Positions 19,801-27,723 of a stretch of DNA of 64,000 nt are shown here, in pieces. The position numbers and the translations under genes were made by a program. The notes beneath the pieces were generated by a model. It ran no database searches, was not told the origin of the DNA, and saw nothing but the letters and a program-made list of their open reading frames with translations. Position 1 is the first letter of the stretch, and every line of letters begins with the position of its first letter. Source of the stretch: Robiginitalea marina (GTDB lineage: Bacteria; Bacteroidota; Bacteroidia; Flavobacteriales; Flavobacteriaceae); the NCBI RefSeq assembly GCF_024006985.1, contig NZ_JAMXIB010000007.1:118248-182247 (forward strand), written 5' to 3'.

Positions 19801-20662
19801 CCGGGGCGAGGCCGCGGGCGAGAATTTTCGGGACATAAACAGATTTCCATCCCCGGGCATGGAGTTGCATGGCCGTATGCATGTCTTCCGCCAGGCCGGG
19901 GGCGTGCCCTCCGATACTGTCGAGGGCTTTGCGGCGGAAGGTGCAATTGGCGCCAATAGCGTTTACCGTCCCGTAGGAATTCATGGTCATCATCATGGGG
20001 CCGTAAAACTGGTAGGTTTGCTCGGCGGCTCCCCTGGCCACCAGGCTGTGGCGGTTGTTGGAGTAGGATTGTACAACCTGTACAAAGCCCACTTCCGGAT
20101 CGGTGAAATGCGGCAATACCCAGTCCAGAAAATCAGGTGAGGGCACATGGTCCGGGTCGAGGATAAGGCAGATTTCCCCTGTGGCCTGCCGCAGCGCATT
20201 GTTGATGTTTCCTGCCTTTGCGTCCTTTCGGTTATTTCGGGTAACATGAATTACCCCCAGCGCTTTGCAGCGATTTTTCAAATATGGGTCATTGGCTTCA
20301 TCGCAGAGGTAAGTGGTGTGCGGGTACCGGATTTTCTGGATGGCCAGCAGGGTGTTTTCCACCATTTCGAGGGGTTCCCCGGGGAAATAGGTCGTAAAGA
20401 TGTCAACTTGGAAACGGACCTCATCTGCAGGGGGCCGGGGGACGGAAATATCTATATAGTGGTACCACAAATAGAGGTTCCTTAGCATGCCATATCCGAA
20501 AATAATTCCCAACAGGGAAAAAATGAGCGCATCTCCGCGATACGTGGGCTGGAACAACCAATAACCAAAGTGAGCCACCGATAGCACCCCGAGCAGGACC
20601 ATGCCGCGGATCACCCGGCGCTCGTTCCGGCTAGGCTGCTCAATCAAATGGTTATTCTGCAT
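16856..20662 (-). CDS. GT2 synthase fused to GH26-like and second GH-like domain
   Basis: The 1268-residue protein has three parts. Residues about 20-65 are two membrane segments. Residues 75-330 are a cellulose-synthase-like GT2 domain with D121, DPD 169-171, AED 258-260 and QQLKW 296-300, the motifs of processive beta-glycan synthases. About six further hydrophobic stretches follow to 550. Residues about 565-860 look like a GH26-type barrel, with FAHE (E691, acid/base position) and IAEMG (E796, nucleophile position). Residues about 893-1145 resemble a GH2/GH5-type barrel but read GNP at 1001-1003 where GNE is usual, so it may be inactive. The end (1150-1268) is a possible carbohydrate-binding region. 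Its start overlaps the upstream lipoprotein hydrolase gene by 11 bases, so the two are coupled. Polymer made is unknown. Confidence 0.8.
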   Translation of the reverse strand: MQNNHLIEQPSRNERRVIRGMVLLGVLSVAHFGYWLFQPTYRGDALIFSLLGIIFGYGMLRNLYLWYHYIDISVPRPPADEVRFQVDIFTTYFPGEPLEMVENTLLAIQKIRYPHTTYLCDEANDPYLKNRCKALGVIHVTRNNRKDAKAGNINNALRQATGEICLILDPDHVPSPDFLDWVLPHFTDPEVGFVQVVQSYSNNRHSLVARGAAEQTYQFYGPMMMTMNSYGTVNAIGANCTFRRKALDSIGGHAPGLAEDMHTAMQLHARGWKSVYVPKILARGLAPDTLGAFFKQQLKWSRGSFELLFRVYPRLFRQFSWRQKIHYALLPLHFLVGFIYLLSFAIPILSLLLSKTPWTGNIFLFLIAMLPIAMSSLLIRAYIQKWVMEKEERGFHLIGGLLQINTWWVHLLGFVFSIFNKKVPYLPTPKEGEARTNLRIVVPNILMGLLSIFAIIYGLQRDLTPFSLVMAGFALLNAIFMFFGVYLATRVTNANKILRTYLAGEMVHFLVRVKWAAQILATRIFFITRKAALPVLLLTAISTGYLLDRFFLHQWEGIPVHEVTQAGPYYSGIFYPNSPGGIPDLEAIRALENEQQVDFDLISLYLAWGDGALQEMPDSLIRQIYGKGSWPLITWEPWTSSFRSTDSIPGLRENRGVFAAILNGVFDGYIDHIATRLGSYRAPVFLRFAHEFDNPAYPWSASGGNTPGEFVEAWRYVHRRFAAQGAENVIWVWNPYRPGQVERYFPGEAYVDWIGVTGLNYGSLNPDGGWYSFDALYQPFHESFGRWAQLPVMIAEMGSLNSGGDRKEWLSDAYESIKHDFPAVKAWIVFHSQWDGNIPRGAGYTGQFLDWTGPLELPEHTSEKDFYREVSYGPERSQKKPGPPYRALPMPEEPIRGVNYKKGQDWTRSYYSLTRNTLQTDFDQMKKAGINTLRIQGPTIYDHNLLQLSREAGLRVIYSFWIPENLDFHGDQEALEDLKQQMLQTIERHRENKHILAWNLGNPTWSRLSENIPRPELDLQQEAFLEWFSGVCRSIKEKDPDRLLFADVIPSERTGYIDFIQQNVLPIDALGIIAATNEPLQASLLRLQNEGIACFIADAPVAAMSGWDPPHFVVRSWQDQWEADLVTFDGLLDHRGRKRPGYFTLSQQWGGQPRHEVAARIAIQRPAVAVFKGSKVRYHAKRYSNGAWGDVQDDRQEDFEWYLIKQNAHNQDLAIKFLGTGTSMAVMIPEEYEHYDLMLSYKGNGMVISDRKGLNLPLSGYLKKEATP

Positions 20663-21995
20663 CTCCCGGGTTTAGAATATAAAAAGGGATGTTGGTGGTG
20701 GCGACATTTCCCAGGGTATCCCCAACGTAGAGATACAATCGGTAGGGACCTTCTTCCAAAGGAGTATTAAACCGAACCTCATCCCTGGAAGTTTGGCTGA
20801 ATGCGGTTGGGATCACGGGCATGGGCTGTTGCAATTCCCGGATTTTGTAGTACCAGTTCTCGGGACGGATTTCCCACTCATATAGCAGCCCGGAGGGCTC
20901 TGGAGGCGACAAGGAGACAGATGCCGTTACTTCTTGGGAAGGGGGGAGGGTAATGCTCTGGCCTGCCCCCATTGCTTCAAGCAGCATGTAATTTATGCGG
21001 GGTCCTGTATAGGTTTTTGGGGTTCCTCCCAAACATCCCTCAAATTGGGAAACTATTTCTGTAGCCCTGCCATCGGGGAGGTGGGTGCTGAACCAGGTAG
21101 GCGTCCTTTCCTCTTTCTGTCCCCAGTAAAAAATAAAATTACCCAGCAGGCGCGGTTCTTCCCAGGATTGGATCAGGCGGAACCGCTCCAGGTATTGTTC
21201 CGCTTTCTTGGTGCTGGTTTGTTCCACAGGAGCCCCCCAATCGGTATTAACCTCAGCCTCCCAAGGGCCGTTTATACCCCATTCGGAAATCATAAAGGGG
21301 CCGTCCCACAACCAGGACATCGAGTCCAGGCGCTCCCTGAGGGTACTAATATGGCCAAATAGGTTAATGGACAGGAAGTCAAGACCCGGACTGCGATGGT
21401 ACAGGCTCAGGATCAGCCTCCTTGAGGGCCCGGCAAGGGTAGTGGTGACGGGATGATCCGGATCCAACTCGTGGATCAGGGAGATCCAATCATTAAACTG
21501 CCGTACATAGCGCTTCCCTTTAAAATATTCCGGATAATTGACTTCGTTTCCCAGGATCCAGAACAAGAGGGCCGGGTGGTTTCGATGTTCTTTGACCACC
21601 GCGGCTATGCCATGGTTTATTGCATCCGGGCCACCGGGACCTCCCGGGGTATCTTCATCCGGGCTATAGGAGGGGACAGGGATCTCAACGGCCACCATCA
21701 GGCCCAGGGAAGCTGCCTTATCGAGTTTGTGCTTGAGGGAGGTAGTGTCGTATATCCGAAGGGTATTGCCCCCAGCCTCCTGGAAGGCTTCCCAAAAGGA
21801 ATCCCCAACGCAGGCCCCTTTTACCGGGAAGGGCACCCCGTCTTTAAAGAGTTGGAACCCCGATTCGGTGTGAGCAACAAATACTTTTTTTGAGGTAATC
21901 TCAGGCCCTGGATCGGAGCAGCTCATCCCGGATAAAAGCCCCAGCAGGATCCAGATTCCGACCAACAGCTTCTTAACCCCGATAAAACGCGTCAT
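20652..21995 (-). CDS. Lipoprotein glycoside hydrolase (GH2/GH5-type barrel)
   Basis: The 447-residue product starts with a signal peptide ending near a lipoprotein-type Cys at residue 26 (SGMSC, a weak lipobox). Residues about 45-340 form a glycoside hydrolase barrel: FPVKGACVGD and GGNTLRIYD at the front, acid/base Glu in ILGNE (E151) and nucleophile Glu in ISEWG (E238). The last 100 residues look like a beta-sandwich. It is the first gene of a two-gene operon with the GT2-GH fusion, whose third part is similar in type but has lost the GNE motif. A role in trimming or elongating the polymer made by the partner is inferred from context only. Confidence 0.75.
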   Translation of the reverse strand: MTRFIGVKKLLVGIWILLGLLSGMSCSDPGPEITSKKVFVAHTESGFQLFKDGVPFPVKGACVGDSFWEAFQEAGGNTLRIYDTTSLKHKLDKAASLGLMVAVEIPVPSYSPDEDTPGGPGGPDAINHGIAAVVKEHRNHPALLFWILGNEVNYPEYFKGKRYVRQFNDWISLIHELDPDHPVTTTLAGPSRRLILSLYHRSPGLDFLSINLFGHISTLRERLDSMSWLWDGPFMISEWGINGPWEAEVNTDWGAPVEQTSTKKAEQYLERFRLIQSWEEPRLLGNFIFYWGQKEERTPTWFSTHLPDGRATEIVSQFEGCLGGTPKTYTGPRINYMLLEAMGAGQSITLPPSQEVTASVSLSPPEPSGLLYEWEIRPENWYYKIRELQQPMPVIPTAFSQTSRDEVRFNTPLEEGPYRLYLYVGDTLGNVATTNIPFYILNPGDAE

Positions 21996-22082
21996 TCAGC
22001 AGCATTTAAGGCTAAATTATAACAATTCAAAAATGCCCGTTGCGGATCCCCGTATAATTTTATTGGGGGATAAGGGGAGGTG

Positions 22083-23540
22083 CTACCCGACATTCGCAAT
22101 CCTGCGGATCATCCCTTCAAAGATGAAATAGTGGAACGGTAGTACACTATACCAGTACAGCCTTCCTGCAAGGCCCCTGGGGCGGAAGGTCGCCTGCTGG
22201 TGGAGTATGTTGTCGTGGTCGAGGCGGAATTCGAGCCAGGCTTCCCCGGGCAGGCGCATTTCGGCAAACAGCAACAGGCGTCCTTTTTTCCGGTCGGCCA
22301 GCAGGACCCTCCAGAAATCGAGGGAATCCCCCGTATAGATCTTGTCGGGGTGGGTCCGGCCCCGCCTGAGGCCCACGCCCCCGGCCAGTTTATCCATCAC
22401 CCCCCTGATCCGCCAAAGCCAGTTCCCGTAATACCAACCCTTTTCCCCCCCGATGCTCCAGATCCGGTCGAGCACGGCTTCCCGGTCGGTGACCCGTACC
22501 TGTTTCCGGTCGGTCAGTACCCCGTATTTGGGCACCTGGATGTGCCGCTCCAGGCTCTCGTCAAAGCGGCCACTGACCATACTGTCCTTCCAGCTGCTCA
22601 CCACCAGGTTTTGTTCGATTTTCTTGAAAGCCATGTCGATGGCCTCCTCATAAGTGTGTGTATGGATGCCCAGCAGCTGCTGCAGGCGGTTGTCACGGGC
22701 CACAACCTCCATTTTCATGCTGTCTACCAGGTTAATGGCCAGTTTATATGAGGTTGAGGTCACGAAGTACAGCCAGTAAGAAGACAGTTTCGGGGTCATT
22801 ACCGGGACCGTGAAGATCCAGTTGCGGAAGCCCCTCACCTTTGCGTACCCCTTCAGCATGTCCTTGTAGGTGAGTACGTCGGGCCCGCCAATATCGAAGG
22901 ACTGGTTAAAGGTGTCTTCCCTTCCCAGTACCCCGGTCAGGAACTGGATCACATCCCTCACGGCAATGGGCTGGGTTTTGGTGAGCACCCATTTCGGGGT
23001 GATCATCACGGGCAGTTTTTCGCACAGGTCCCTGATGATTTCAAAGGACGAACTCCCTGACCCTACGATAATCCCGGCCCTCAGGACGGTCAGGGCAAAG
23101 GGCCCCTGGTAGAGGATATCCTCCACGTTTTTTCGGGAACTCAGGTGCCTTGACAATTCCTCATCATTCACGATCCCGCTCAGGTAGATGACCTGCCGGG
23201 GCCGGGCCTGTTCCATGTATGCATTGAAGTGGTGGGCTGCCCGGGCCTCCCTGACGTCAAAATCGGTGGTGGAGGAACTCATGGAATGGATCAGGAAGTA
23301 GGCAACGTCAAAATCGCCCATGAATACCCCTGGTCGGGGTTCTTCCAGGAAATCGACCTCCACCACTTCAATCTGTTTCCGGGTTTCCGGGTCTATGGAC
23401 AGCCGTTTTTCATCGCGGACGGCACAAACCAGGTGGTGTCCCTCCTGCAGGAGTTGGGGCAACAGGCGCATTCCGATATAGCCATTGGCCCCGGTAAGCA
23501 GGATTTTGAGGGGTTTGCCTTGTGGCTTTTGGGTGTTCAT
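22083..23540 (-). CDS. SDR-type NAD(P)-binding protein with DUF2867 domain
   Basis: The 485-residue protein starts with a Rossmann fold nucleotide-binding loop (LLTGANGYIGMRLL, residues 14-27) of the atypical SDR class, with NAD-dependent epimerase-like features such as YLSGIV and RAGIIVGSGSSSFE. The C-terminal ~150 residues (from about 330) match a DUF2867-type lipid-binding-like domain ending FHYFIFEGMIRRIA. Such fusions occur widely in Bacteroidota without known substrate. It is followed upstream by a small unknown gene on the same strand, 13 bases away, probably one operon. Confidence 0.85.
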   Translation of the reverse strand: MNTQKPQGKPLKILLTGANGYIGMRLLPQLLQEGHHLVCAVRDEKRLSIDPETRKQIEVVEVDFLEEPRPGVFMGDFDVAYFLIHSMSSSTTDFDVREARAAHHFNAYMEQARPRQVIYLSGIVNDEELSRHLSSRKNVEDILYQGPFALTVLRAGIIVGSGSSSFEIIRDLCEKLPVMITPKWVLTKTQPIAVRDVIQFLTGVLGREDTFNQSFDIGGPDVLTYKDMLKGYAKVRGFRNWIFTVPVMTPKLSSYWLYFVTSTSYKLAINLVDSMKMEVVARDNRLQQLLGIHTHTYEEAIDMAFKKIEQNLVVSSWKDSMVSGRFDESLERHIQVPKYGVLTDRKQVRVTDREAVLDRIWSIGGEKGWYYGNWLWRIRGVMDKLAGGVGLRRGRTHPDKIYTGDSLDFWRVLLADRKKGRLLLFAEMRLPGEAWLEFRLDHDNILHQQATFRPRGLAGRLYWYSVLPFHYFIFEGMIRRIANVG

Positions 23541-23553
23541 CAGTCTTTTGGGA

Positions 23554-23979
23554 TCAGGAACTGGCCGGGTGGTCGGGCGTTTGGTCTGCCCTGTGGCCCA
23601 GTAGTTTTGTGAAGAATTTCTGGATGGCTTTGGTGTCGGACCGTACTTTTACGAAATGGTGGTCCATATAAACGGTGTAAGTGGCCAGGTCGCCTTTGTA
23701 AAGGGTAAGCTTGTAATAGGGGATCACCAACGCATAGGTTTCGAGCAGCGAACGGAACCTGAGGACGATGCCGCCGGGTCGCAATTCAATATTGCAGGCG
23801 TCGAGGTTGTTGTCGAGCAACAGCAGGTTGCGGATCTCCAGGCTGGCCCCGGTGATAAAGAGTTTGGGGGAACCAATCCCCTTCATCGCCCAGCGCTCCT
23901 TCAAGGTAAAGGGCTTGCCCACCAGGTGGTCTATTTTCCGGGTCACCTCGGGGTTGTTGTAGGATACGTTAACCAGCAT
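23554..23979 (-). CDS. Unknown conserved-looking protein, 141 aa
   Basis: I do not recognise this family. The product reads LVNVSYNNPEVTRKIDHLVG and has an IELRPGGIVLRFRS block in the middle; it has no signal peptide or membrane segment. ATG 23979 was chosen over a TTG at 24003. It lies 13 bases upstream of the SDR/DUF2867 gene on the same strand, so the two are likely co-transcribed. The TAAAGGTA at 24058-24065 (TACCTTTA on the minus strand) could be a distant -7 element. Confidence 0.6.
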   Translation of the reverse strand: MLVNVSYNNPEVTRKIDHLVGKPFTLKERWAMKGIGSPKLFITGASLEIRNLLLLDNNLDACNIELRPGGIVLRFRSLLETYALVIPYYKLTLYKGDLATYTVYMDHHFVKVRSDTKAIQKFFTKLLGHRADQTPDHPASS

Positions 23980-24126
23980 GGCCCGGCAGTTGGGTTGAAA
24001 CAAAAAACCGGCACGGGAAACCGCGCCCAGGCAGGTGGAGGAGCATAGCTTTTCTTGTAAAGGTAGCTATTTCGCCCCAAACCCTGAAACCCCTGCCGCC
24101 CTGGGCGGAATACGCCTTAATTTTAG

Positions 24127-24134
24127 TATTTTTG
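24127..24134 (+). promoter_or_regulatory. -7 promoter element of argS
   Basis: TATTTTTG is an exact TAnnTTTG match 20 bases before the argS ATG. It rules out the 40-codon longer reading frame that begins at 24035. Confidence 0.7.
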
Positions 24135-24154
24135 CCCCTTCAAACCCCAACACT

Positions 24155-25939
24155 ATGCAACTCGAAACCCTCATCAGCGAAAAGGTAATCGAGGCGGTAA
24201 CCCACCTGTACGGCCAGACCCTGGAAGCAGTGGAACTCCAGCCCACCCGCAAGGAGTTTGAGGGCGATATTACGGTGGTGGTGTATCCTATGCTCAAATG
24301 GCTCCGGGGAAATCCGGAAGCCATCGGCAATGCCATTGGGGCGCACCTGGTGCGGGAGGTAGAAGAAATTGCCGGCTACAATACCATCAAGGGCTTTTTG
24401 AACCTCGAGGTGAGCGATGCGCACTACCTGGCCTTTTTCAACAAGGCCCGCAGCGACGCGCGATACGGGTTGAAACCCCCGGATTCAGCCGGGGCCATCA
24501 TGGTCGAATACTCGTCCCCCAACACCAACAAGCCCCTCCACCTGGGGCATATCAGGAATATCCTCCTCGGGGATTCCGTTTCCGAAATCCTGAAGGCAGC
24601 CGGCCACAAGGTATACCGGACCCAGATCATCAACGACCGGGGAATCCATATCTGCAAGAGCATGCTGGCCTGGCAGCGCTATGGCAAAGGGGAAACCCCT
24701 GAGAGCAGCGGGTTGAAGGGCGATAAGCTGGTCGGGAATTATTATGTGGCCTTTGACCGGGCCTACAAAGACGAAGTACTGGACCTGGTGTCAAAGGGGA
24801 TGTCCGAGGACCAGGCCGCGAAAGAAGCCCCCAGCCTGAAGGAAGCCCAGGAACTTTTGAGGCGGTGGGAGGCCGGGGATGCCGAAGTGGTGGCCCTGTG
24901 GGAGATGATGAATGGCTGGGTATACGAGGGTTTTGAACGTACTTACCGAAGTCTTGGGGTGGCCTTTGACCGGCTGTATTATGAAAGCGATACTTACCTG
25001 CTTGGGAAGGACGTGGTGGCCGAGGGCCTGGAGAAGGGGGTGTTTTACCGGAAGGACGATGGCAGCGTGTGGATTGACCTGACCGATGAGGGCCTGGATG
25101 AAAAGATTGTGCTGCGGGCCGACGGGACGGCGGTATACATGACCCAGGATATCGGGACGGCCATACAGCGGGTCTCGGATTACCCGGATATTACCGGGAT
25201 GGTCTACACGGTAGGCAACGAGCAGGACTACCATTTTAAGGTCCTTTTCCTGATCCTGAAAAAACTCGGTTATGCCTGGGCAGGGAACCTGTACCACCTC
25301 AGTTACGGGATGGTGGACCTCCCGAGCGGCAAGATGAAGAGCCGGGAAGGCACCGTGGTGGATGCCGATGACCTGATCGCCGAAATGGACCAGACCGCAA
25401 AGGAACTTTCCATGGAACTCGGGAAGCTGGACGGCTTTACCGAAGCCGAAAAAAAATCGCTCTTCCACACCATAGGGATGGGGGCCCTGAAGTACTACAT
25501 CCTGAAAGTGGACCCCCGCAAGCGGATGCTGTTCAACCCGGAAGAGTCGGTGGATTTCCAGGGGAATACCGGGCCCTTTATCCAGTATACCTATGCCCGC
25601 ATCCAGTCGATCCTCCGCAAGGCCGACTTCGATTTTTCGCGGGACCTCTCCCCAGGGCAGCCCGGCCCCTTCCACCCCAAGGAAAAACAGCTCCTAAAGG
25701 ACCTGGAGCAGTTCCCCGCGGTGGTGGGACAGGCCGCGGAGCAGTACAGCCCGGCCCTGGTGGCCAATTATGTCTATGACCTGGTCAAGGACTTCAATTC
25801 TTTCTATCAGCAGGTAAGTATCCTCGGTGAACCCGACCTGATGCGCCGGACGTTTCGGGTGCAGCTCACCCAAAAGGTAGGGGAGGTGGTGAAAACCGGG
25901 GCAGCCCTGCTGGGCATAGGGGTCCCGGAGCGGATGTAG
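24155..25939 (+). CDS. argS: Arginyl-tRNA synthetase
   Basis: ArgRS charges tRNA-Arg. The 594-residue protein has the ArgRS N-terminal additional domain, the class I HIGH-like motif in SSPNTNKPLHLGHIRN, and a KMSK-like MKSREGTVV block (typical of ArgRS lacking a canonical KMSK). The C-terminal anticodon-binding domain has QYTYARIQSILRK. ATG 24155 is preferred because of the -7 element just upstream. Length fits the family. Confidence 0.97.
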   Translation: MQLETLISEKVIEAVTHLYGQTLEAVELQPTRKEFEGDITVVVYPMLKWLRGNPEAIGNAIGAHLVREVEEIAGYNTIKGFLNLEVSDAHYLAFFNKARSDARYGLKPPDSAGAIMVEYSSPNTNKPLHLGHIRNILLGDSVSEILKAAGHKVYRTQIINDRGIHICKSMLAWQRYGKGETPESSGLKGDKLVGNYYVAFDRAYKDEVLDLVSKGMSEDQAAKEAPSLKEAQELLRRWEAGDAEVVALWEMMNGWVYEGFERTYRSLGVAFDRLYYESDTYLLGKDVVAEGLEKGVFYRKDDGSVWIDLTDEGLDEKIVLRADGTAVYMTQDIGTAIQRVSDYPDITGMVYTVGNEQDYHFKVLFLILKKLGYAWAGNLYHLSYGMVDLPSGKMKSREGTVVDADDLIAEMDQTAKELSMELGKLDGFTEAEKKSLFHTIGMGALKYYILKVDPRKRMLFNPEESVDFQGNTGPFIQYTYARIQSILRKADFDFSRDLSPGQPGPFHPKEKQLLKDLEQFPAVVGQAAEQYSPALVANYVYDLVKDFNSFYQQVSILGEPDLMRRTFRVQLTQKVGEVVKTGAALLGIGVPERM

Positions 25940-25959
25940 TAAACCGCGGTGAGGGATTG

Positions 25960-26721
25960 TTAATCCAGTCCGGCTTCGATCAGTCCCAAGATGGTGGTAA
26001 TCTCCCTCCTGAGGGGGGCGTAATGGACCGTTTCCATGTTTTTTGCATCCAGCATAAAAAGCAGGAAATTGTTTTCAAATTCCCGGGATTTAAGCAGGTC
26101 GAGGTTGCTGTACAGCGGATCGTCCGGGTTCAGGCGCAACTCCGGGTCGACCTGGCTATACACCGCAATGGTCCTTATGCTGCCTTCCGGTCCGCGCAGC
26201 AGGTCCGTGGTGTGTTGCCGCTGGAGGCGGAGATTTTCTTCCTGCCGGCGAACGCTCTCCAGAAAGGATTCCCAGGAGGTCAGGTGTCGCCGGAGCATTG
26301 GGTGGGTCAGGGTTTCCAGGCGCCCTGAATTGATGAGTTCCTTGAGGAGGGAATTGTTCGGGTTGTAGACGATTTCGTAAGTGAGGGCCCTAATGAGCAT
26401 TTTGGAGAGGACCGCCTCCTCCCCAATGGAGGCCCCGGGAATCCGCTGCAGCAGGTCTTCAGCCGTTTGGTAGGATTTCCGGTTAACCGCCATGAGGGTA
26501 TCGAGCTTGCTCAGGCTTGCCTGAAACTCCTCTTTCAGCCCGGAGAGGTAAAACTGTTCCCGCTTCACTTCCTGACGCTCCTGGTTCCAGTTGTCGATCC
26601 ATAGGGCGGCCAGGATCCCCATGACGATGAGCAGGACTTCCCCCAGGGCATAAAGGCCGTAACGGCCAAAGGATTGATTCTGCAGGAGGTTCCTGCGCAG
26701 TCGGCGCATCAGGGTGAACAT
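25960..26721 (-). CDS. DUF6090-type membrane-anchored protein
   Basis: The 253-residue product has a single N-terminal membrane segment in the block ALGEVLLIVMGILAALWIDN (about residues 26-45), followed by a NW-Q-E stretch and a long soluble, probably helical region. This N-terminal signature is the hallmark of a flavobacterial family annotated DUF6090, of unknown function. TACTTTTA on the minus strand (26784-26791) may be its -7 element, about 63 bases upstream. It is convergent with argS, with 20 bases between. Confidence 0.7.
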   Translation of the reverse strand: MFTLMRRLRRNLLQNQSFGRYGLYALGEVLLIVMGILAALWIDNWNQERQEVKREQFYLSGLKEEFQASLSKLDTLMAVNRKSYQTAEDLLQRIPGASIGEEAVLSKMLIRALTYEIVYNPNNSLLKELINSGRLETLTHPMLRRHLTSWESFLESVRRQEENLRLQRQHTTDLLRGPEGSIRTIAVYSQVDPELRLNPDDPLYSNLDLLKSREFENNFLLFMLDAKNMETVHYAPLRREITTILGLIEAGLD

Positions 26722-26842
26722 TTCCTTCCTTTTTTGTGCATTTCCAGGGTTTTTAACCGCACCCGTTTAGCACTGGGTACCCGTAAAAGTACCTTTTTTC
26801 AGGGGTATTGCAAAAAGCAGGTCTCCGGGTGGCCGGGCCATT

Positions 26843-26877
26843 GAAAAAGAAAAGGCCCCCCCATCCGGGGAGGCCCT
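26843..26877 (-). terminator. Rho-independent terminator of the proteorhodopsin gene
   Basis: On the minus strand GGGCCTCCCC pairs with GGGGGGCC and is followed by TTTTCTTTTT, about 35-65 bases after the rhodopsin stop. It is a strong GC stem with a T tail. Confidence 0.85.
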
Positions 26878-26910
26878 TCCTCAACCATCAAAAAAATTAG
26901 GGTAACCTTT

Positions 26911-27636
26911 TTAATCGTTGGACGCCTGTACGGCTAGGTTGTAGATCACCAGCCCGAAGCCGATCTTGTTCACGGCATCTCCAATGTTGTAGATCACATC
27001 CATGTTGAGGCCTGTAAACCATCCTTCATACCATCCAGGGGTACCCGCCATGTAGCCGATGGGGTAGATGGCCCAGCCCACCAGTACGAACCAGCAAAGC
27101 GTTTTGTGGGCTTTCAGCACTGCTCCCCCGGCCGTTTGGGCGAGTTTCTTCGCCTCCCCGAACCAGATGATGTACACGATGGCGAAATAGGCCAGCCCGG
27201 AGATCAGCCCCCAAAGCCAGGCCTGGTCGCGTTGTACGGCTTCCCCGAAATACCCGGTGACCAACATGATCACTGAAAGAAGGATCAGGTTCCACATCAG
27301 GGATTTTTTCGCCCCGGCCACGCGCAGGATCAGGAAGAACTCGACGCACATCAGGGGTACGGTCAGCACCCAGTCCACATAACGGAAGAAGGTCGGGGAC
27401 TCCATGTTGGCCGCCCAGTAATCGCGCATGTACCAGTAGTGTACCGCTGCGATAAAGGTGATCAGCCCGGAAACCAGGATGGAAACGCGCCACTTCTTGT
27501 CGAACTGGTTCATCGACAGGAAGAAGAAGGCAGCCGCTGCCATCATGGCCATGCACCCTACGAAGAAGGTGAAACCTACATAATCGTCAGTAGCCATGCG
27601 GGCCACCCACGAAAAATTTGTCATAAGACTTTCCAT
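26911..27636 (-). CDS. Proteorhodopsin, proton-pumping, green type
   Basis: This is a seven-helix retinal protein of 241 residues that pumps protons out of the cell in light. In helix C the motif reads D88-T92-E99 (RYVDWVLTVPLMCVEF), equal to D97/T101/E108 of the reference protein, so a proton pump and not an NQ sodium or NTQ chloride pump. H66 corresponds to the His partner of the Schiff-base acceptor. M96 occupies spectral tuning position 105; Met there goes with green absorption in flavobacteria. The retinal lysine is K224 in VNKIGFG. The blh gene that supplies retinal is divergent, 87 bp away. Confidence 0.96.
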   Translation of the reverse strand: MESLMTNFSWVARMATDDYVGFTFFVGCMAMMAAAAFFFLSMNQFDKKWRVSILVSGLITFIAAVHYWYMRDYWAANMESPTFFRYVDWVLTVPLMCVEFFLILRVAGAKKSLMWNLILLSVIMLVTGYFGEAVQRDQAWLWGLISGLAYFAIVYIIWFGEAKKLAQTAGGAVLKAHKTLCWFVLVGWAIYPIGYMAGTPGWYEGWFTGLNMDVIYNIGDAVNKIGFGLVIYNLAVQASND

Positions 27637-27723
27637 AATAATTAGTTTTTTTAGTTCTGTTTAAGTAAATTTAAAAATTATTAAACATAAATGTTTAAAT
27701 AAAATCATAAAATTTTAAACAAA
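27637..27723. promoter_or_regulatory. AT-rich divergent promoter region of rhodopsin and blh
   Basis: This 87-bp spacer is strongly AT-rich compared with its surroundings. It contains four copies of the hexamer GTTTAA or its complement (27659-27664, 27681-27686, 27693-27698, 27715-27720), and must carry promoters for both genes. A TATGTTTA on the minus strand resembles the -7 consensus with one change. Confidence 0.7.
27681..27698. repeat. Perfect 18-bp palindrome, possible operator
   Basis: TTAAACAT-AA-ATGTTTAA is an inverted repeat with 8-bp arms and a 2-bp centre, placed about midway between the two divergent genes. Such placement fits binding of a dimeric regulator, but no regulator gene is adjacent, and AT-rich DNA can contain palindromes by chance. 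Confidence 0.5.

Noticed and set aside
24035..24154. Longer N-terminus for argS from 24035
   Set aside because: The extension carries an exact -7 promoter element (24127-24134), and the shorter start gives a normal ArgRS N-terminus.
26911..27636. Sodium- or chloride-pumping rhodopsin
   Set aside because: The helix C motif is D-T-E, not N-D-Q or N-T-Q.
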